From the NCBI GenBank assembly GCA_034431315.1, contig DAOUDK010000056.1:1-40163 (forward strand): a stretch of 40,163 nucleotides of DNA, read 5' to 3'. A program made the position numbers and the translations under genes. Below, one piece after another: positions 38,241 through 40,163 of the stretch; positions within the stretch are counted from its first letter, which is position 1, and each line of letters opens with the position of its first letter. This DNA comes from JAUWOY01 sp034431315. Lineage in GTDB: Bacteria > Chloroflexota > Anaerolineae > VGOG01. The notes under the pieces are model-generated. The model searched no databases, was not told the origin of the DNA, and worked only from the letters and a program-made list of their open reading frames with translations.

Positions 38241-39404
38241 TCATTCCTCTTGCCTCCTGCTTCTTGCCTCCCTGTTCCGCTGTCGCGCTTCGTGGGGGAT
38301 GATGTCGTAGTTGGCCAGAAATTCCTTCTTGAGAGCAGAAAAGGCACCGGCCAGGATCGCTTCCCTGATCTCCCGCATCAGATTCAGCATGAAGTGCAGA
38401 TTGTGCAGGGTGGCCAGGCGTAGGCCCAGGATCTCCTTGGCCATGATCAGGTGGCGCAGGTAGGCGCGGGAGAAATGGCGGCAGGCGTAGCAGTCGCACC
38501 CTTCCTCGATGGGGGCGGCGTCGTCAGCGTATTGAGCGTTTCTGATGTTGAGGCGGCCAGTGCGGATGAAGAGCGCGCCGTTCCGGGCGATGCGAGTGGG
38601 CAGCACACAATCGAAGATGTCAATGCCGCGAGCCACGCCCTCGAAGAAGTCCTCCGGCGAGCCGATGCCAAGCAGGTGGCGGGGCTTGTCCTCGGGTAGG
38701 AGGGGCACGGTCACCTCCAGCATCTCGTGCATCAACTCCTTTGGCTCTCCCACCGAGAGGCCGCCGATGGAGTAGCCGGGAAAATCCAGCGCGGTGATGA
38801 ACTCCGCGCTTTGGCGGCGCAGATCGGCGAAAACGCCCCCCTGCACGATGCCGAACAGGGCCTGGTCGCGGTGAGCGTGAGCGGCCCGGCAGCGCTCGGC
38901 CCAGTGGTGGGTGCGCTCCAGAGCCTGGACGTTGTAATCGTAGTCCAGCGGTTCCGGACACTCATCGAGACACAAGATGATGTCCGCCCCCAGTTTCTCC
39001 TGGATCTCGACGACCTTCTCCGGGGTGAAGAGGTGCTCGGAGCCATCCAGGTGGGCGCGGAAGGTCACGCCCGTCATGTCCACCGCCCGCAGATGGGCCA
39101 GGCTGAAGACCTGGAAGCCGCCTGAGTCGGTCATGATAGGCCCGTCCCAGCCCATGAAACCATGCAGCCTCCCCAGGTCGGCTATCGTGTCGGGACCAGG
39201 GCGCAGGTAGAGGTGGTAGGTGTTGGCCAGGATGAGCGAGGCGCCCAGCTCCCGGAGCTCCCGCGGCGAGACAGCCTTGACCGTAGCCTGAGTGCCCACC
39301 GGGGCAAAGACCGGCGTGGGTATCTGGCCGTGCGGGGTATGAATCACGCCCACGCGAGCCCGGCTGTGGGGGTCTTCTTTGAGCAGCTCGAAACTAAGTG
39401 ACAT
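38241..39404 (-). CDS. tgt: Queuine/preQ1 tRNA-guanine transglycosylase
   Basis: A 387-aa enzyme that exchanges guanine for preQ1 at the wobble position of GUN-anticodon tRNAs. The active-site aspartate is D93 in MTDSGGFQVFSLA. Substrate-binding blocks are LDECPEPLDYDY, FGIVQGGVFADLRRQSAEF and YSIGGLSVGEPKELMHEM. The nucleophile region is GIDIFDCVLPTRIARNG. The zinc site is CDCYACRHFSRAYLRHL (three Cys and one His). Length and motifs match bacterial Tgt. The C-terminal tail NREARSRRQEE is basic and variable. Confidence 0.96.
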   Translation of the reverse strand: MSLSFELLKEDPHSRARVGVIHTPHGQIPTPVFAPVGTQATVKAVSPRELRELGASLILANTYHLYLRPGPDTIADLGRLHGFMGWDGPIMTDSGGFQVFSLAHLRAVDMTGVTFRAHLDGSEHLFTPEKVVEIQEKLGADIILCLDECPEPLDYDYNVQALERTHHWAERCRAAHAHRDQALFGIVQGGVFADLRRQSAEFITALDFPGYSIGGLSVGEPKELMHEMLEVTVPLLPEDKPRHLLGIGSPEDFFEGVARGIDIFDCVLPTRIARNGALFIRTGRLNIRNAQYADDAAPIEEGCDCYACRHFSRAYLRHLIMAKEILGLRLATLHNLHFMLNLMREIREAILAGAFSALKKEFLANYDIIPHEARQRNREARSRRQEE

Positions 39405-39428
39405 GCCTTCTACCCTTCTCCCATGAAT

Positions 39429-39462
39429 AAGCCCCCGTCAACAACCGTAGCGACGGGGGCTT
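39429..39462. terminator. Hairpin between hicA and tgt
   Basis: AAGCCCCCGTC (39429-39439) pairs perfectly with GACGGGGGCTT (39452-39462), 11 bp, around a 12-nt loop. It lies downstream of hicA and upstream of tgt on the minus strand. There is no T-run after it, so termination may be partial. Confidence 0.7.
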
Positions 39463-39483
39463 CCCGGCGGATAAGCTTGGGTA

Positions 39484-39714
39484 TCAATCAAGGTTCTCCA
39501 TAAACTCGCCAGGTGTTACCCTGGCCTGCCGCAGAACGCTCCGCAATGTGCCAATCGCCAGTTCGCGGTGCAGAGGAACCACGCATCCGACAGTGCCCTC
39601 GGCTGTTTGCTTCTTGAGCACAACATGGCTGCCGCGCTGCCGGATCTTCTCAAAGCCCAGACGTTCCAGTACACGGATGGCTTCTTGTCCTGATACCCTG
39701 TGCAACCTAGGCAT
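39484..39714 (-). CDS. hicA: HicA-type mRNA interferase toxin
   Basis: A 76-aa protein. The double-stranded-RNA-binding fold of HicA is recognisable: VSGQEAIRVLERLGFEKIRQRGSHVVLKK, with the catalytic histidine H30 in RGSHVVL, then VPLHRELAIGTLRSVLRQA. HicA cleaves mRNA independently of the ribosome and is neutralised by HicB. The start is ATG 39714, overlapping the hicB stop by 8 nt. Here the antitoxin gene comes first. Confidence 0.92.
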   Translation of the reverse strand: MPRLHRVSGQEAIRVLERLGFEKIRQRGSHVVLKKQTAEGTVGCVVPLHRELAIGTLRSVLRQARVTPGEFMENLD

Positions 39715-39919
39715 ACGCTGCTGCCTCAAAGGTAGTCATCAGTGGTCGGGTAACCGTTAGCACAGGAAACTCTTCCAGATAAAGTTCTGTCGCTTCCTTC
39801 AGGTTAGCGACAGCTTCCTCAATCGTGTACCCCTGGCTAACCGTTCCGACCTCAGGACATTCTGCAACGTAGATATCTTCTTCCTTGTGAATAACGGCAG
39901 TGAAAGTTTGCGTAACCAT
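39707..39919 (-). CDS. hicB: HicB-type antitoxin
   Basis: A 70-aa partial-RNase-H-fold protein: FTAVIHKEEDIYVAECPEVGTVSQGYTIEEAVANLKEATELYLEE. This is the standard HicB N-terminal domain. There is no C-terminal helix-turn-helix or ribbon-helix-helix domain, so it likely does not autoregulate as a DNA-binding protein. ATG 39919 is preceded by GGGAGGT. It overlaps hicA. Confidence 0.92.
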   Translation of the reverse strand: MVTQTFTAVIHKEEDIYVAECPEVGTVSQGYTIEEAVANLKEATELYLEEFPVLTVTRPLMTTFEAAAYA

Positions 39920-39940
39920 TTGAATACCTCCCGAACCCAA

Positions 39941-40163
39941 TTATACCTCAGTTGACCATTCATGGCAAGAGAGGGCTTCTGAGCTTTGAGCTCCGGGCGC
40001 CGCTATTTGCCAACTCGCTCCAGATTTGCTATACTTCAACGTGAGCCCCTGATTGACTGACATTTTTAACATATTCAGGGTAGGCCGAAGCAGGACACAA
40101 TCCACTTGCGTTTGGGTTTGGCAGCTTGACGGCGGGAGGCAATGGCAGGCTCTGGATCAGGGG
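39941..40163. other. Intergenic sequence at the window end
   Basis: I see no gene in these 223 nt. There is no tRNA, repeat or attC-like site. A gene starting beyond the window is possible. Confidence 0.4.

Noticed and set aside
39484..39919. hicBA as a further integron cassette
   Set aside because: Toxin-antitoxin pairs are common cassettes, but no attC-like site or matching edges are visible on either side.

Overview
The window is a 40 kb stretch of moderately GC-rich bacterial chromosome. Gene content suggests a Chloroflexota (Anaerolineae-like) bacterium, probably anaerobic: a class II B12-dependent ribonucleotide reductase, TTG/GTG starts behind strong Shine-Dalgarno sequences, the block rpsT-recA-recX-rny, a phosphatidylinositol-mannoside-like lipid operon, and no LPS genes. 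The phylum is inferred from gene content only. Housekeeping genes are interrupted by accessory islands.

Layout. 1-4.7 kb: nrdJ behind two NrdR-box-like sites spaced 31 bp, a lipoprotein, and a receiver-less winged-helix regulator followed by two 37-nt direct repeats and a secreted protein. 4.75-8.4 kb: an HD-GYP membrane protein, a GAF protein, then convergent sirtuin and endonuclease V genes. 8.5-12.3 kb: a same-strand run of ArsR-like regulator, HX4D acyltransferase, PimA-like mannosyltransferase, CDP-alcohol phosphatidyltransferase and an MBL hydrolase. 12.4-14.2 kb: a DUF1028 gene next to an integron-type cassette with a well-formed attC. 14.2-18.6 kb: an ABC-2 exporter operon whose large permease carries a catalytically degenerate M1-peptidase-like domain. 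Its 5' end is broken: a permease remnant is joined to the first codons of a second DUF1028 gene. 18.9-20.9 kb: tRNA-Leu, an ECF sigma factor and its zinc-finger anti-sigma factor. 21.1-25.3 kb: rny, recX, recA, rpsT. 25.3-30.2 kb: a nuclease lipoprotein with a TumE-like toxin-antitoxin pair, a CtpA protease, a PlsC-like protein and an MBL hydrolase.

Most interesting region. 30.4-33.7 kb holds four consecutive one-gene units, all on the minus strand: GNAT, SnoaL-like, nucleotidyltransferase and GNAT. They are separated by attC-like sites. Each unit's leading edge is the reverse complement of the R'' end of its own downstream attC-like site (11 to 13 bp exact in three units, 9 of 11 in the fourth). 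That signature is expected of integron cassettes that excise as circles. A fifth cassette at 13.3-14.1 kb shows the same rule (12 bp exact) and has an attC whose inner stem carries a single extrahelical base, the hallmark recognised by integron integrases. No integrase gene is present, so these look like CALINs (cassette clusters lacking an integrase) in a phylum where integrons are little described.

The right end carries a hydrolase pseudogene, a four-helix-bundle gene flanked by inverted repeats, an SDR, a PstS-like lipoprotein, uppP, a stand-alone SIR2-like protein that may act in defence, tgt, and a hicBA toxin-antitoxin pair.
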